DNA from: Symbiodinium natans
Lineage: Eukaryota > Sar > Dinophyceae > Suessiales > Symbiodiniaceae
DNA: 64,000 nt
Assembly: GCA_905221605.1 (NCBI GenBank)
Contig: CAJNDS010002606.1
Coordinates: forward strand, 144,001-208,000
Reading direction: 5' to 3'
Made by a program: the position numbers and the translations under genes. Positions 23,401 to 32,267 of this stretch are shown here, piece after piece (position 1 is the stretch's first letter; each line of letters opens with the position of its first letter). The notes below the pieces were generated by a model. It worked only from the letters and a program-made list of their open reading frames with translations, did no database searches and was not told the origin of the DNA.

Positions 23401-26400
23401 CATGGCGGCATCGTTATCAAGGTGGCACATGTGGGTAGTTTCCAAAATTACGGTCCATGTTTGGGTACCCACTATAAGGCGGCACCCTTTGAAAAGGGAT
23501 CCCAACAAGGGACCCTGATTAAGAGAACTACCCATGTGAATAAGACAAAGAAAGAAAGTTGCGACCGTGCGTTGCCGCACGTGTCTGGCGAGAATCAGAT
23601 AGGTGTTTGCATATTCACTGAATGGCAACCATGATTAGTGCCTGCCCTAGCTCGACTGAGTATCGTCCTTCACTTTCAGTCTTTGACCTACCAGAACCGC
23701 AGGGGAAAAACACAAGGGTGTGTGTGTGTGTGTGCAATGTTGTTCCATGCTCTCGTGTTGGCTTGCCGCCAGCGGACTTCTAGCAGGCCATGAAGACATC
23801 CCTGCGGCTGGCTGAATACGAGGACTTGCAGGGCGAACAATCCTGCATGTGGAAACAGCACTTGGGTCTTCCGGGTCTTCGTCGAAGGGCTTTAGTTGCA
23901 GGACATCCTCGACACACAGACCATATATTCCCTGATAGTCCGGGGCCCGGGCAAGACTCTTTGCAAAGCCCTTGCTGAACCCCAAAAAGGCCCCAAAAAG
24001 CCCTCAAGCCATTTTGTCCGAGGCGCTCACCACTTACTACAACAAGTTCTACATGCAGTGCTCCAAGGCATTCATCAAGCTGGAGGCCGCTTCTGAAAAC
24101 TGCGAAGCCCCAACCCCCTTCTACGAACTCAGTGCTCCTGTGGCTCACAGGCTTCTGGGGACATAAGCGACGAGATGCGCACCAAGTTCTCAGACTTGGC
24201 CCTGAGCATCTTCACCAGGAGCACGCCCAAGGACCCACAGCATTTGGAAGTGAGTTTCTTCCCCAGCTGTGTCAACACAAAGGGTTTTCGAACATGTAGA
24301 GGAGGAGGGGCTAGGCGCGTGGCGCGCGTCTGGCGCGCAAGTCCGCCGCGCAGGGCCGGCGCGCGGGGAGGGCCCACGGCCCGGCATTTTTCTCGAAGCT
24401 TGCTGCAGCTTGCTTGTATTTTGAACGAAAATCGCGCCCTCGCTTGGGCGCGGGCGTGCTTGCAAACGCCGTCCTCGAAACAGTCATCACGTTTTGGAGT
24501 CCGGGTTCGCAGGGTGCGTAGTTGTCGTCGCTTTGGACATCTGGGCTCTCCAAATGCGCGACTGTCTTCGCTCTTGGGCATTTACCTTCACCAGATGCGA
24601 AAGCGTCGTCGCCTTTGAACGTCTGGGTTCGCCAATGGCGAAGCTGTCGTCGCTGTTGCGCGTGTGTGTTCACCAAATGCGAGATGCCGTCGCTTTTGGA
24701 CGTCTGGGCTCTTGGTGCCTTTCGGATTTGCTCTTGGACCATTGATTGCAGTGCTCTTTGGTGTCACCATGGTCTCTCACCGTTTGGTGTCTACGCGGGC
24801 ATAATTTTGTTGAGATACCATTTGAGATATATCTGTACATGAATGTAGATGCATAAAGGTGCTACCCTTTATTGAACAAAGAACCTTAATCAACAGTGCA
24901 AGTGCAGACAAAAGGATGCCCCTGTGCCCTGCAGAGTTCTCGAACCACTGGCGAGTGTCCCCTCTGTCACTAAGGAGTCGTGGTGCCAAGTCCCGAAATG
25001 CATGGCTTTCTTTTTGACATGAAAGTCGGGTTGGTGAAAAGCTCCAATTAAGCAGAAACCAGCGCCTCTACCTCTGCCACGCATGCCAGAGCCGGAGTCT
25101 GACGTAATTCACGTGATCACTTCTACATATTTCTGCAGGATCCCGTGAATCAGTTGCTGCTGCCCTGCCCAAAGTGCCACACACGGATCAGCGACTGGTC
25201 AGTCAGCTGTCGGAGCCTTGCACGCAGGGACGAGAGCGGCGCTTGCGAGTCTTTCTCGTGGCGCGGTGCAATCTGAAAGCCTTGGTGCCGCTGTCGGTTC
25301 AAAGTCAACTCTCGTGGCCAGGGCCAGTACTGGACGAAGTTGTACCGTACATTGACGTTGTTTAGCAGCCCTCAGCAATTCTGACCATGATAGTGCGAGC
25401 TGTTGGGCAGACAATGACAAGGGGCCGCATGGCTTGCTTGGACACAGCTTCGCGCGCATGAGCTCGCTGAAGATTCCCATCCTGTCGCTGAGTGGCGCCA
25501 CGTTGCTGGCACCAGAACTGGACCCCAGCAACACCATCCAGGTGGGGAGAAGTGTACTCCCATGATTTCTGATTCCGCAGGATGGCCATCCCAATCTGAC
25601 CCTGAAGATGAAAGGGCCGAGCTGTTTGTGCTGTTCAGGACCTCCAGCAGATCATCGAGGCAGCTCTGGATGTGGCGCCTCGCGCACAGCGCCTGCTACT
25701 CAAAGGCCCGGAGGGCTTGACGGGTTTCGCTACTTTGTGGGCCGGGGCGGGGGTTTGGGGGTGGGGGGGGGAGCGACCTCCACCACTTCCCTTTATCTCA
25801 CTTTTTGCACACAACGCTGCCCCAGGAAGTATACTTCCCAGTCACGCCACACTGGAGAGTGCTTCGGTGCAAAGTGGAGAAGAGCTCACCCTTGTTATCA
25901 CCAACCCGACCGTGGAGTACTACGTCATGCAAGGTACCGTCTTCAGAAACCCAAGTGTCCATGCACATTCGGGCGCTGTCATCTTGTAGATGGTTATGGC
26001 CCATACATGGCATGATTCCAAGGAGTGTTGTTCAAGGCGACATCATCTTAGTTTTGGGTGCTCGGAAGCCTTGCGATTTCGACACGAAATTGCATGATTC
26101 TGGAAGTGTAATGATGTGCAATGAATCCTCAAGATGCTGCGACGCGGAATGTGACGCGTTGAGGAAGGGTGCAGAGCCCAGCCCTTCCAATGTGATAGCC
26201 CAGACCTAAGTCGAGTAGTCGAGTAGTCGACCGCACGTGAGTTGCATGTGAATTCTCCTTTGCGCTCTTGAACGTCATCCCGGCCGTCGGTGCATGGACC
26301 GTGTGAACCTCCATGTAGTCCAGGTACGGCTCGACAGAAAGATCGGATCCAAAGTCAAGACGACTGGAAGAAGTTGGGTTGGACCTGCAGGCACTCATGC

Positions 26401-28620
26401 ACGCACTCAGAGGAACTATGAGGAACAGTTGTCAAGGACTGCAAGCATCACCTGTGCAGGAGGGTATTGGGTCGAGCTAGACCCTTGCTTCCAAAAGCCT
26501 GGCTGGGTGCCATGAGCTCGGATGTTTTGTATGCATGTTGCTGTCACGACCAGCTTTTTGCTGGTCAAAGGCTGGTGGAAGGGCCTGGCTTCGGAAAGGC
26601 CGGCGGGAACACGCATTTGTTGTGCTGACACAAGAATGTGTACTGCAATCCCCACCCTTGGTGAAGCCTCTCCAGCGCAGGCAGGCCCCTTGCTTGAGGA
26701 AAGACTGCCGCATGAAGAGGAAGCAATGGTGATGCACTTCAAAAATCCTTTCGATGCCTGGCCCTCGACGCACTTCACGTAGCTGGCGTAGCTGAAGCGC
26801 AGCACGCAGAACACTTGACGGCGAGACCGCACACATCTGTACACCGCTGACAGGATGATGAGCTCCACGAGCTGTGCTTGAAGCCCACTTATACCATCCA
26901 AGGTGTCAAGCTCCTTGACTCCAGACAACATGTCGCACACTAATGGCTAAGCCGCCTCTGCGTGCCCATACTAGAGTCTGATAGGTCTTCGTCTCATGGA
27001 AGCCTACTGGACCCAGGAAGTGGATGTGTACAAGGTTGCCTCTGCTGCGGCTGGACATGACCTTACTGAACGCAGAGCTCTCTCTCTCTCTCTCTCGCTC
27101 TCTCTCTGTTCACTTTGTTACAGAGACACGGGCTGCCAGATGACCTTGTTGAAGCTGAGGACAAGATAGTGATAGTCAAGCGAAGATCGCGAGGATGGAG
27201 CTCTTTATGACGATTTGCTGATTGGCCTTCTGGCCACCTTGTCCCGTCATGCTTGGACCGACAATTACGCAGGACGGGCCGCAAGGTTCACGCCAAGCAA
27301 CTTCGTGTTGGAGGACCATGTCAGGCATGGTGGCAGCACGATAGCAACTGGTAACTAGTAGTAATGGTAGCAGCAGGTCTATCATGAGAGATCCCCGGTC
27401 AGGCTTTGCGAGACTGAGTTCCAAGACGGGTGCGAACTGCCGTACATCTACCTAGGCGATGTCGATGACGAGCTTCACTTCTGGTAGTGAAGCGATTGCC
27501 AGCAATGGAAGATCATGATGAAGCGGCCAATTGGCTGGTGGGCTGAGTACCGTGGCCGTCCACTGGAGAAGCACTGGAGAAAGGCTCAGACTGCTTGGCC
27601 AAGCTGCTCATCGGGCTCATGAAGATCATGAAGATCGGCATCTGCGTGAAGACTTCCGGTGTTCCGCTCGACCCCCCCTACTGTATGGCAGGACCATCGA
27701 GGCCTCGTGGGGTGTTGCATGTCGAGTCGGCGCAGACCCTGGAGCTGCTGGAGTTGGATGTTGTCCAAAAGATGCGCGCAGCTACGTTTTGATTTGCATG
27801 TTCTCCATGCATTCCAGCACTTGTGAACTGGCGAGGGCCCCACCCCTGTTTTCCACTTGCCGAGGTTCCAGCTGCAACCATCGGCTCGCTTTCTGTGTGG
27901 CCTCAGGGCGGTCCATCTTTCCTGAGGAGAGTTGTGCTAGCCGTTCTTGTGCTGCGTTTTGCAATGAGCGTGAACTGCCAACTGCCAACTGCCCCTCAAC
28001 TGGTGAACCATCGAAGCAGCATTTCCATCTATGTGTACAGGACCGGGGGCCCAATTCTGGGCCGTACCCGCCCGGCACAGGCTGTGGGCTTTGAAGTCTT
28101 TGGGGTCCTTATGAGTCAGTTTTGCAGTCCAGCCGAGGTTCGATACGCTTACAAGAGAGTAGAAGCCCAAATCGACCGGGTTCAAGCAGGACTTCCTGAA
28201 GGAAAACTTTGCGCGTGCCCGGCATCCCCAGCAACCTCTGCCTCCGGCTCCTAGGGGGGTGTGTTCGTTTTAATTGCCGTAGGAAACAAGAGGACATTGA
28301 ATCCGATGTGGCCTGCAGTCAGAGCTTGACGACGCAGGTCCCCTGGGTGAGACCATCAAATGCCGCGTCTGTCGGCATCGTATGTATGCCTCGGAGGCAA
28401 ACGGGAATCTCTCCTCAGGATTTTGTTCTGGCATGTTCTGGCACGATTTCAGTGTGAACCTAGCCCGTCGCTGTTGCAGGTCCGCAAACTGCGGAACTGC
28501 CCTCTGTGCCACTCGCGCTTGGACATCCCAGCGCCACCGCCAATGCCGTGGCCTTACTTCCCTACGCTGGATGGCGCGACCTTGGTGCAATCCCCCTTCG
28601 ATTTTGCCATGAAGTCGTGA
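2675..28620 (+). CDS. IFT121: Intraflagellar transport protein 121 (WDR35), post-WD40 and C-terminal part, about 27 exons
   Basis: IFT121/WDR35 is a core IFT-A subunit for retrograde transport and membrane-protein import in flagella. Exon blocks matching the family in order: 2675-2744 [10 protein letters not shown]; 2856-2945 [20 protein letters not shown]; 3152-3240 [19 protein letters not shown]; 3483-3550 [16 protein letters not shown]; 11937-12020 [20 protein letters not shown]; 12236-12292 [11 protein letters not shown]; 12408-12450 VKQKAEA; 12547-12615 [19 protein letters not shown]; 12836-12905 [15 protein letters not shown]; 13016-13072 [12 protein letters not shown]; 13180-13215; 13281-13330 VDTYYFLED; 13470-13515; 14590-14683 [18 protein letters not shown]; 14855-14925 [19 protein letters not shown]; 15211-15290 [20 protein letters not shown]; 15442-15485 [14 protein letters not shown]; 15651-15700; 19956-20018 [19 protein letters not shown]; 23787-23831 [14 protein letters not shown]; 23901-23943 [10 protein letters not shown]; 24020-24091 CSKAFIKLE; 24168-24249 [16 protein letters not shown]. 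The Cys/His C-terminus is 25141-25200 [15 protein letters not shown], about 27875-27905 AFCVASGRS, 28319-28396 [12 protein letters not shown], and 28480-28620 CPLCHSRLD to the stop. The N-terminal WD40 half is not found. Identity is strong; limits are approximate. Confidence 0.9.
2745..2855 (+). other. GT-AG intron of IFT121
   Basis: A 111-bp intron, GTTCGT...CACCAG, that joins FERKD to VWNMRWA. The WDR35 family reads ERKDVW without a gap here, so both ends are fixed by homology. The acceptor is AG followed by G, the pattern seen at most junctions in this window. Confidence 0.75.
2981..3006. repeat. Interstitial telomere-type repeat (CCCTAAA)n
   Basis: Three full CCCTAAA units plus a partial unit, in the IFT121 intron between the WATDNPDLF and ICAFKDL exons. 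It is far too short to be a chromosome end and has coding exons on both sides. Confidence 0.9.
3741..3822. repeat. Interstitial telomere-type array (CCCTAAA)n, degenerate
   Basis: About eleven CCCTAAA units with CCCTGAA and CCCCAAA variants, inside the large IFT121 intron. Confidence 0.93.
3975..4080. repeat. Degenerate decamer array GAGATACTAA
   Basis: About ten imperfect copies of GAGATACTAA/GAGATGCTCG. It ends in GAGATGAGAG. It lies in the large IFT121 intron between two telomere-like stretches. Confidence 0.85.
4161..4180. repeat. Short TTTAGGG telomere-type repeat
   Basis: Two to three TTTAGGG units in the orientation opposite to the array at 3741, followed by degenerate TTTAAGGG-like sequence to about 4218. 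The decamer array sits between the two. Confidence 0.75.
5626..5733. repeat. (CT)n microsatellite
   Basis: About 105 bp of CTCTCTCT broken by TTTCTC and CTCG units, in the large IFT121 intron. The open frames across it (Ser/Leu runs) are repeat artefacts. Confidence 0.93.
6465..6591. mobile_element. Fold-back (MITE/introner-like) element, 127 bp
   Basis: Terminal inverted repeats of 18 bp with one mismatch: left GGATATGAAGCAGGGTTT (6465-6482) and right AAACCCTACTTCATATCC (6574-6591). Inside are two direct copies of TTTTGGTGAGTGTATATA. It lies in an IFT121 intron and encodes nothing. The class is inferred from structure only. Confidence 0.6.
8136..8520. repeat. Compound pyrimidine-rich microsatellite: (CT)n, (TTCTCTCG)n, (TTCCTCTCG)n, (CTCG)n
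   Basis: About 385 bp in blocks: CT-rich start; an octamer TTCTCTCG array at about 8155-8256; a nonamer TTCCTCTCG array of some fifteen units at about 8276-8412; then CTCG and CT tracts. Every frame on both strands is open (Ser/Leu/Phe/Arg or Arg/Glu/Asn repeats), which explains ORFs up to about 200 codons here. Intronic to IFT121. Confidence 0.95.
13667..14045. repeat. Diverged direct duplication, two copies about 264 bp apart
   Basis: Sequence from about 13667 (GGAGGACAGAGGGGCTG, then GAGGTGGAGCGAATGTCA, then CCAGGCCTTCATG) recurs from about 13931 (GGAGGACAGAGGCGCTGA, then GAGGTGGAGCGACTGTCA, then CCAGACCCTCATG). Both copies lie between IFT121 exons at 13515 and 14590, so this looks like a duplicated intronic or former exon segment. 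Confidence 0.65.
14926..15210 (+). other. GC-AG intron of IFT121
   Basis: The left exon ends QQIE plus one base of the next codon (GAAG) and the right exon starts GTCTCCTGGCAAAG. Splicing GCTGGC...GGCCAG gives [12 protein letters not shown], which matches the uninterrupted WDR35 family sequence. A GT donor giving the same join is not available, so the donor is GC. The intron contains a small fold-back sequence at 14974-15036. Confidence 0.72.
14974..15036. other. Small intronic inverted repeat
   Basis: Left arm ATTATATCCCCCTTGGG (14974-14990) and right arm CCCAAGAGGATATTA (15021-15035) can pair with one or two mismatches or bulges. AT-rich loop. It lies inside the GC-AG intron. Confidence 0.5.
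15701..19955. other. Long IFT121 stretch with no trusted exon
   Basis: WDR35 proteins have roughly 70 weakly conserved residues between the AAKLLNQMA segment (exon near 15651) and [12 protein letters not shown] (19956). Short exons are therefore expected here but I could not place them. A weak candidate is 17252-17320 ([20 protein letters not shown]). The stretch also has a telomere-type array at 17661 and a poly-G tract at 18905-18933. Confidence 0.45.
17661..17741. repeat. Interstitial telomere-type array (TTTAGGG)n, degenerate
   Basis: About ten TTTAGGG-like units with GTTGAGGG and TTTCGGG variants, in the G-rich orientation on the + strand, inside IFT121. Confidence 0.92.
20139..22042 (-). 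other. Overlapping long antisense ORFs of the satellite (486 and 460 codons)
   Basis: Two - strand frames stay open through several satellite units: 21599 down to 20139 (486 aa) and 22042 down to 20660 (460 aa), with further 277- and 165-aa relatives beyond. Each full unit translates twice to a block with [17 protein letters not shown] and then CVFTG, a Cys-x2-Cys...His...Cys pattern. Because 443 is not a multiple of 3, the ORFs change peptide frame between units. One of the three frames has a fixed stop. This argues that openness is a property of the repeat, not proof of a protein. I know no family match. Confidence 0.3.
20240..23050. repeat. 443-bp satellite array, about six units, inside an IFT121 intron
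   Basis: Landmarks recur every 443-445 bp (for example at 20712, then 21599, 22042 and 22487 for one point on the - strand; the first gap is two units). Each unit holds two related blocks of about 80 bp, CTGTGAAGACACAAGATGAC...GAGGCATTTGTCAGAGGC, that differ at ACATTCGAGG versus ACAGTCGAGG. One block is followed by about 150 bp of one spacer and the other by a different spacer. Units are nearly identical in the middle and decay at both ends (20240-20360 and 22810-23050), as expected for unequal exchange. Confidence 0.93.
23426..23538. mobile_element. Fold-back (MITE/introner-like) element, 113 bp
   Basis: Left arm CACATGTGGGTAGTT (23426-23440) pairs with right arm AACTACCCATGTG (23526-23538), with one 2-nt insertion. 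The interior has GGGTACCC and AAAAGGGATCCC palindromic pieces. It lies in the same IFT121 intron, just after the satellite. Non-coding. Confidence 0.5.
23719..23736. repeat. (GT)n microsatellite
   Basis: Nine GT units just upstream of the IFT121 exon at 23787. Confidence 0.85.
24500..24720. repeat. Degenerate minisatellite of about 42 bp, five units
   Basis: Units start GTCGTCGCTTTGGACATCTG or close variants and end in CCAAATGCG-like sequence, with lengths of 41-43 bp. The period is close to a multiple of 3, so both strands have open repeats. It lies in the IFT121 intron between the exon ending at 24249 and the zinc-binding exon at 25141. Confidence 0.75.
25458..27480 (+). other. Unassigned exon-like segments inside a large IFT121 intron
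   Basis: Between [11 protein letters not shown] (25141) and AFCVASGRS (about 27875) are several open segments with protein-like composition and plausible AG|G or |GT flanks. They are about 25460-25541 ([20 protein letters not shown]), 25635-25712 ([20 protein letters not shown]), 25850-25935 ([20 protein letters not shown]), 27000-27060 ([20 protein letters not shown]), 27122-27180 ([19 protein letters not shown]) and 27410-27480 ([20 protein letters not shown]). They match nothing I know in IFT121. They may be lineage-specific insertions, a nested gene, or chance. Confidence 0.35.
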
Positions 28621-29390
28621 CTTTGGGACTTCGGGGTCATGCGGGGAACCTTGCGGGTCTGGAATGGGGCGGCGAAACCGAGGCACTGAGCGTTGCGCTC
28701 GACGTCGCAGCTTCTCACGGTGTAGTTGTAGTTGCTCACGGGCTCTTTTTCCGTTGTAGGGCTTGGGGTCAGGGGCGATGGCTTGACTCAACATGAAAAG
28801 GCGGAACGCGACTGCATGGTCGCATGGCCTTAGATTCTCATGAAAGCTCTTGTACCGCCCCCTCTCCCTGAAATGCATGCGATATGTTTCACCTGGAGCT
28901 CCAGCTTCAGTCCGCAGAGGAGACAGCGATAAACAGCGCAATGAGCACAAGCCCAGATAAGCCCAGACCGTGAAGCAAATAGGGCATGCGCTTCACACTT
29001 AGCCAAGTGGTCGACAGGCCTTTCGTGATGCACGTGTTTGCGTGAATTAGTCCGCACCTTGTGGATTGCATGCCGTCTGAGAGAGATGTGCCACGGCAAA
29101 AGGATACAAAAGTCGAGGTTGCGACTCGAGACCAGTCGGCGGCATCCATCGGACATGAGAGGTCTCATTTAGTTGCACGATACTTGCAACTAGCACGAGC
29201 ATGCACGAGCCATTCTCTGCTCCGGTGCTGCCGGTCACAGGTTTTTTGCTTAAGTGCCCTTCCAGCCCTGCACCTAGTCAAAGATGGCGCGCTCCTCCTA
29301 CCCTGCTTCTTGTCGGCACGAGTCAGGAAAGAGCCCACAACTTGTGAACCCATCTATCGTATGAGCATACGTATGCATACCTGGACCATA
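28621..29390. other. Spacer between IFT121 and the first psbO copy
   Basis: No gene recognised. The right part (from about 29140, CACGAGCATGCACGAGCC and on) is shared with 32010-32290 upstream of the second psbO, so it belongs to the duplicated unit and is the likeliest place for the 5' end and trans-splice acceptor of psbO. Confidence 0.5.
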
Positions 29391-31570
29391 GCAGAGCACC
29401 CGCACTCTTTGAAAGAAGTGGTTCTCTGGCACTTCTGGAGGTCTGCGCCGGCGTCCTCGTCGCTACGGCGGTGCTAGGAACGGTCTTGCTTGGCAGAGAG
29501 TGTCTTTCGTGGCCCCGTGCTGATTTGTCCGACGCCTGCGGTGGCAGGCAGCTGCTTTTTGACCGGGCCTCCAGCAGCCCACCAGACCCCCCGCGCGCCC
29601 CAGACTTCCGCGACCGGCCATGCGCACGAGGCCACAGTGGGGACTGTATCGTATTGCATGGTGCAGGTCTGTTTCGGTTCCGTTATGTTCCATTCCAAAT
29701 GTCAAAGCCGTCTGCAGGCTCCGGCCGAGGGCTTTTCCTGGGCTGCTCGGGTTGCAAAACTGGCCCTTGGAACAGCGCCGAAGACGCTGCGAGCTATGCG
29801 AGCTGTAGCAATAGCCCGAGAAGTGCCGTACCTGAGGCTGCCCCGCTCTTGAGCATCGGCGCTGCCTTGGGCCACTCTGGCTGAAAAAAGGGTGACTTCT
29901 GGGCCCAAGATAGCATCTATAGGACCCTCTGCCAGAAGTCCTCGGTGGAGCGCTGGTCATCTGCCGAGGTGTCTTGCTGGGAGTGGCCGCGTCGCCGGCC
30001 AAGGCGATCACGGCAGAGCAGTTCAGACGCTTGGCTGGGAAGTCGCGGTTGCCGCTCTTGCATGTGGAAGATCGGGTGGCGACGTCGCCCGATGCTGTGT
30101 TCTGCCGGAGGCCAGCTCACCTACGCGCAGGTGAAGGGCAGCGGCCTCGCAAACCGCTGCCCCACCGTGGAGTCCAACGGCAGCGAGGTGCCTGTGCCAT
30201 CAGGCGCGAGCTTTCACGAGCTGTCCAGAACCGTTGCAGGATGTTACGCCGCAGCATGCTGCAGCAATCATGCCGCGTCAGAGGCGCCCGCCTCGTCAAC
30301 GTCTGCTTCGAGCCGAAGTCTTTCGCTGTTGAGTTCGAGACCGACAAGGGCAAGGAACCTGGGACTAAGCTTGGCCAACCGCTGAAGCTCTGAGTAGGCG
30401 TGTGCAGACGTGTGGGTGCTCGCGCGCTTGCCGATGTGCTAGCTGCTAGTTCCCGAGCGGCCGAGCGATGTGCAGGAGTTCTCCACCACCAAGCTCATGA
30501 CCCGAGAGACCTACACCCTGGCCTTCATTGAGGGCTCTCTGGACGCAAACCCCATCACCTTCAAGGTGGCAGCAGTTTCCTCTCATGCATGTGTAATTCG
30601 CCGCCAATTCCGGCGGGGGGGGGTGGGTGGGTGGGCTGGGGTGTTTTGCTTTGAAGCGCGGCTTTGGAGCGCAGGAGCAGGATGGCATGGACTTTGCGGC
30701 CACCACTGTGAAGCTCCCAGACGGCGAGTACGTGCCCTTCCTCTTCACGGTCAAGGCTCCACACTCAGGGAAGGCAACAGTACTGCCGCAATACCACTTA
30801 ATGCCACCATCCCACCCTGCAACACTGCTTCTTCCTCCAAGCGCCATTGTCAGGAGCTGGTTGCCAAGGGAGAGGGCAGCTCTTTCAAGCCTGGCTTCAC
30901 CTGGGGCGGCGAGTTCAGCGTCCCGTCCTACCGAACTGGTGGTTTCCTTGACCCTAAGGCCTGCACGGACACATGAAAGTCTGTGACAGCTGCAAGGCTG
31001 CGAGGGTGCTTGGCTGCTTTGTGCAACAAAACATATCAAAACCTTCTGGCAGGGCCGTGGCATGTACCTCGGCTACGACCAGGCTGTTGCCCTCCCGGCC
31101 ATGCAGTCCGATGGACAGAGTGGCCAGGAGGAGCTGTTCAAGGAGACCAACAAGGCCAGGCATAAGCCAGGCAGAAGCTAGCATGGACTGATGGACAAGT
31201 CTGCCTGGGTGAAGGTGTTCGACATCGGCAAGGGCGTCATTGAGATGGAGGTGAGCAAGGCAGGATGCTGCATGCCGCTGCGGTGCAAAGTCAAAGATGC
31301 CTGGGGAAGGGGCCCTCAAAATGGTGCCAGCATGTGCCGGCCTTGTCAGGTGAACCAAGAGCTGGGTGAGATCGGTGGCGTGTTTGTGTCGAAGCAGCCA
31401 TCCGACACGGACATGGGTGCCAAGGCGCCAGGGTGTCTGCTGCAACGTCATACGGGACGGATGCCGAGCTTTGATCATGGCGATGCGTTGGCGATGCGTG
31501 TGCACATCCGGAGGCCCCTCGCACAGTTCTCCTGAAGGGCATCTTCTATGGCAAGGTCGTGAAGGCGTGA
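29391..31570 (+). CDS. psbO: Photosystem II oxygen-evolving enhancer protein 1 (PsbO), copy 1
   Basis: PsbO is the lumenal manganese-stabilising protein of photosystem II. Blocks matching the family in order: about 29941-30045, hydrophobic lumen-targeting stretch ending VAASPAKA, then ITAEQF; 30110-30200 QLTYAQVKGSGLANRCPTVE; 30285-30366 VCFEPKSFAVEFETDKG; 30456-30565 EFSTTKLMTRETYTLAFIEG; 30672-30765 DGMDFAATTVKLPDGEYVPF and LFTVKA; 30853-30960 SFKPGFTWGGEFSVPSYRTG and FLDPK; about 31052-31165 MYLGYDQAVALPAMQS and EELFKETNK; 31200-31250 VKVFDIGKGVIEMEVS; 31362-31420 EIGGVFVSKQPSDTDMGAK; 31530-31570 LKGIFYGKVVKA then TGA. The start is uncertain. A frame from 29391 (LALLEVCAGVLVATAVLGTV, signal-peptide-like) is open but shifts relative to copy 2. 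Splice sites were not proven one by one. Confidence 0.9.
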
Positions 31571-32267
31571 GAGGCACCCTCTTTCGAGACTCTAGTGCCT
31601 GGCCTTGCTTGAAGCGACCCTTGGGGTAAAGCAACTTAAAGCAACAGCAGACATACAGATAACGATACTGGTACTGCACCTCTACCTGCTGACCCCCGGG
31701 GCCATCTGCTTGCGGCAGAAAAAGTTGCAGTGCATGAAGCACAGGGGTTGAGAGCCAGAGTCGCGTCGCAAAGGAATGGGAATCTCCAAAGAGTTGCCGA
31801 AAAACCGATTTTATTTTAAAGGGTTGGTAGGTTCAAACTCACACAATGCTTTCCCCCCCTCGCTTAGGTCCTTAGGCAGCGTGGCACGGTGCTAGCTGTT
31901 GCACGGGAGATTGGATTTTCCTACGACCATGCACGGCAGTGCAGGCCCTCGAGTTGCATTTAAGTCGTGACTTCGGTCATGCTGCTCACGGTGTAGTTGC
32001 TAGTGGGCGGTTTCCATCGGACACGAGAGGTTTGCACGATGTTTCATTTCGGGTTACACGACACTTGCAACTAGCACGAGCATGCACGAGCCTTGCTCTG
32101 CTCCGGTTGTGCATTGCTGCCGGTCGCAGTTTTTTTGGATTTAGTGCCCTTCCAGCCCTGCCTCTAGTCAGTGATGGCGCGCTCTTCCTACCCTGCCTCC
32201 TGTCAGCGTTAGTCAGAGAGATTGAGAGAGCGAGAGAGAGACAGAGAGATAGAGACAAAAAGAACTT
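31571..32267. other. Spacer between psbO copies
   Basis: About 0.7 kb. It has the psbO 3' flank (shared with the 3' flank of copy 2), about 300 bp unique to this place (31745-32010), and then the duplicated 5' flank with a short GA-rich run at about 32218-32262. No gene seen. Confidence 0.5.

Larger units (their letters stand above)
20019..23786 (+). other. GC-AG intron of IFT121 carrying the 443-bp satellite
   Basis: The left exon ends GAGCAG before GCCACGGG and the right exon starts GCCATGAAG after TAGCAG. Reading the donor as GC gives [15 protein letters not shown], in line with the family (QLYEG...ALKTAL). Length about 3.77 kb, most of it a tandem array. A slightly shifted boundary cannot be excluded because CAGGCC occurs at both ends. 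Confidence 0.6.

Noticed and set aside
28270-28950. 226-codon - strand ORF
   Set aside because: Antisense to the last zinc-binding exons of IFT121. Arg/Pro-rich shadow without a domain.
30954-31742. 262-codon - strand ORF, and its twin of 275 codons at 33852-34679
   Set aside because: Exactly antisense to psbO exons. The coding strand is explained by homology, and GC-rich third positions leave the opposite strand open.
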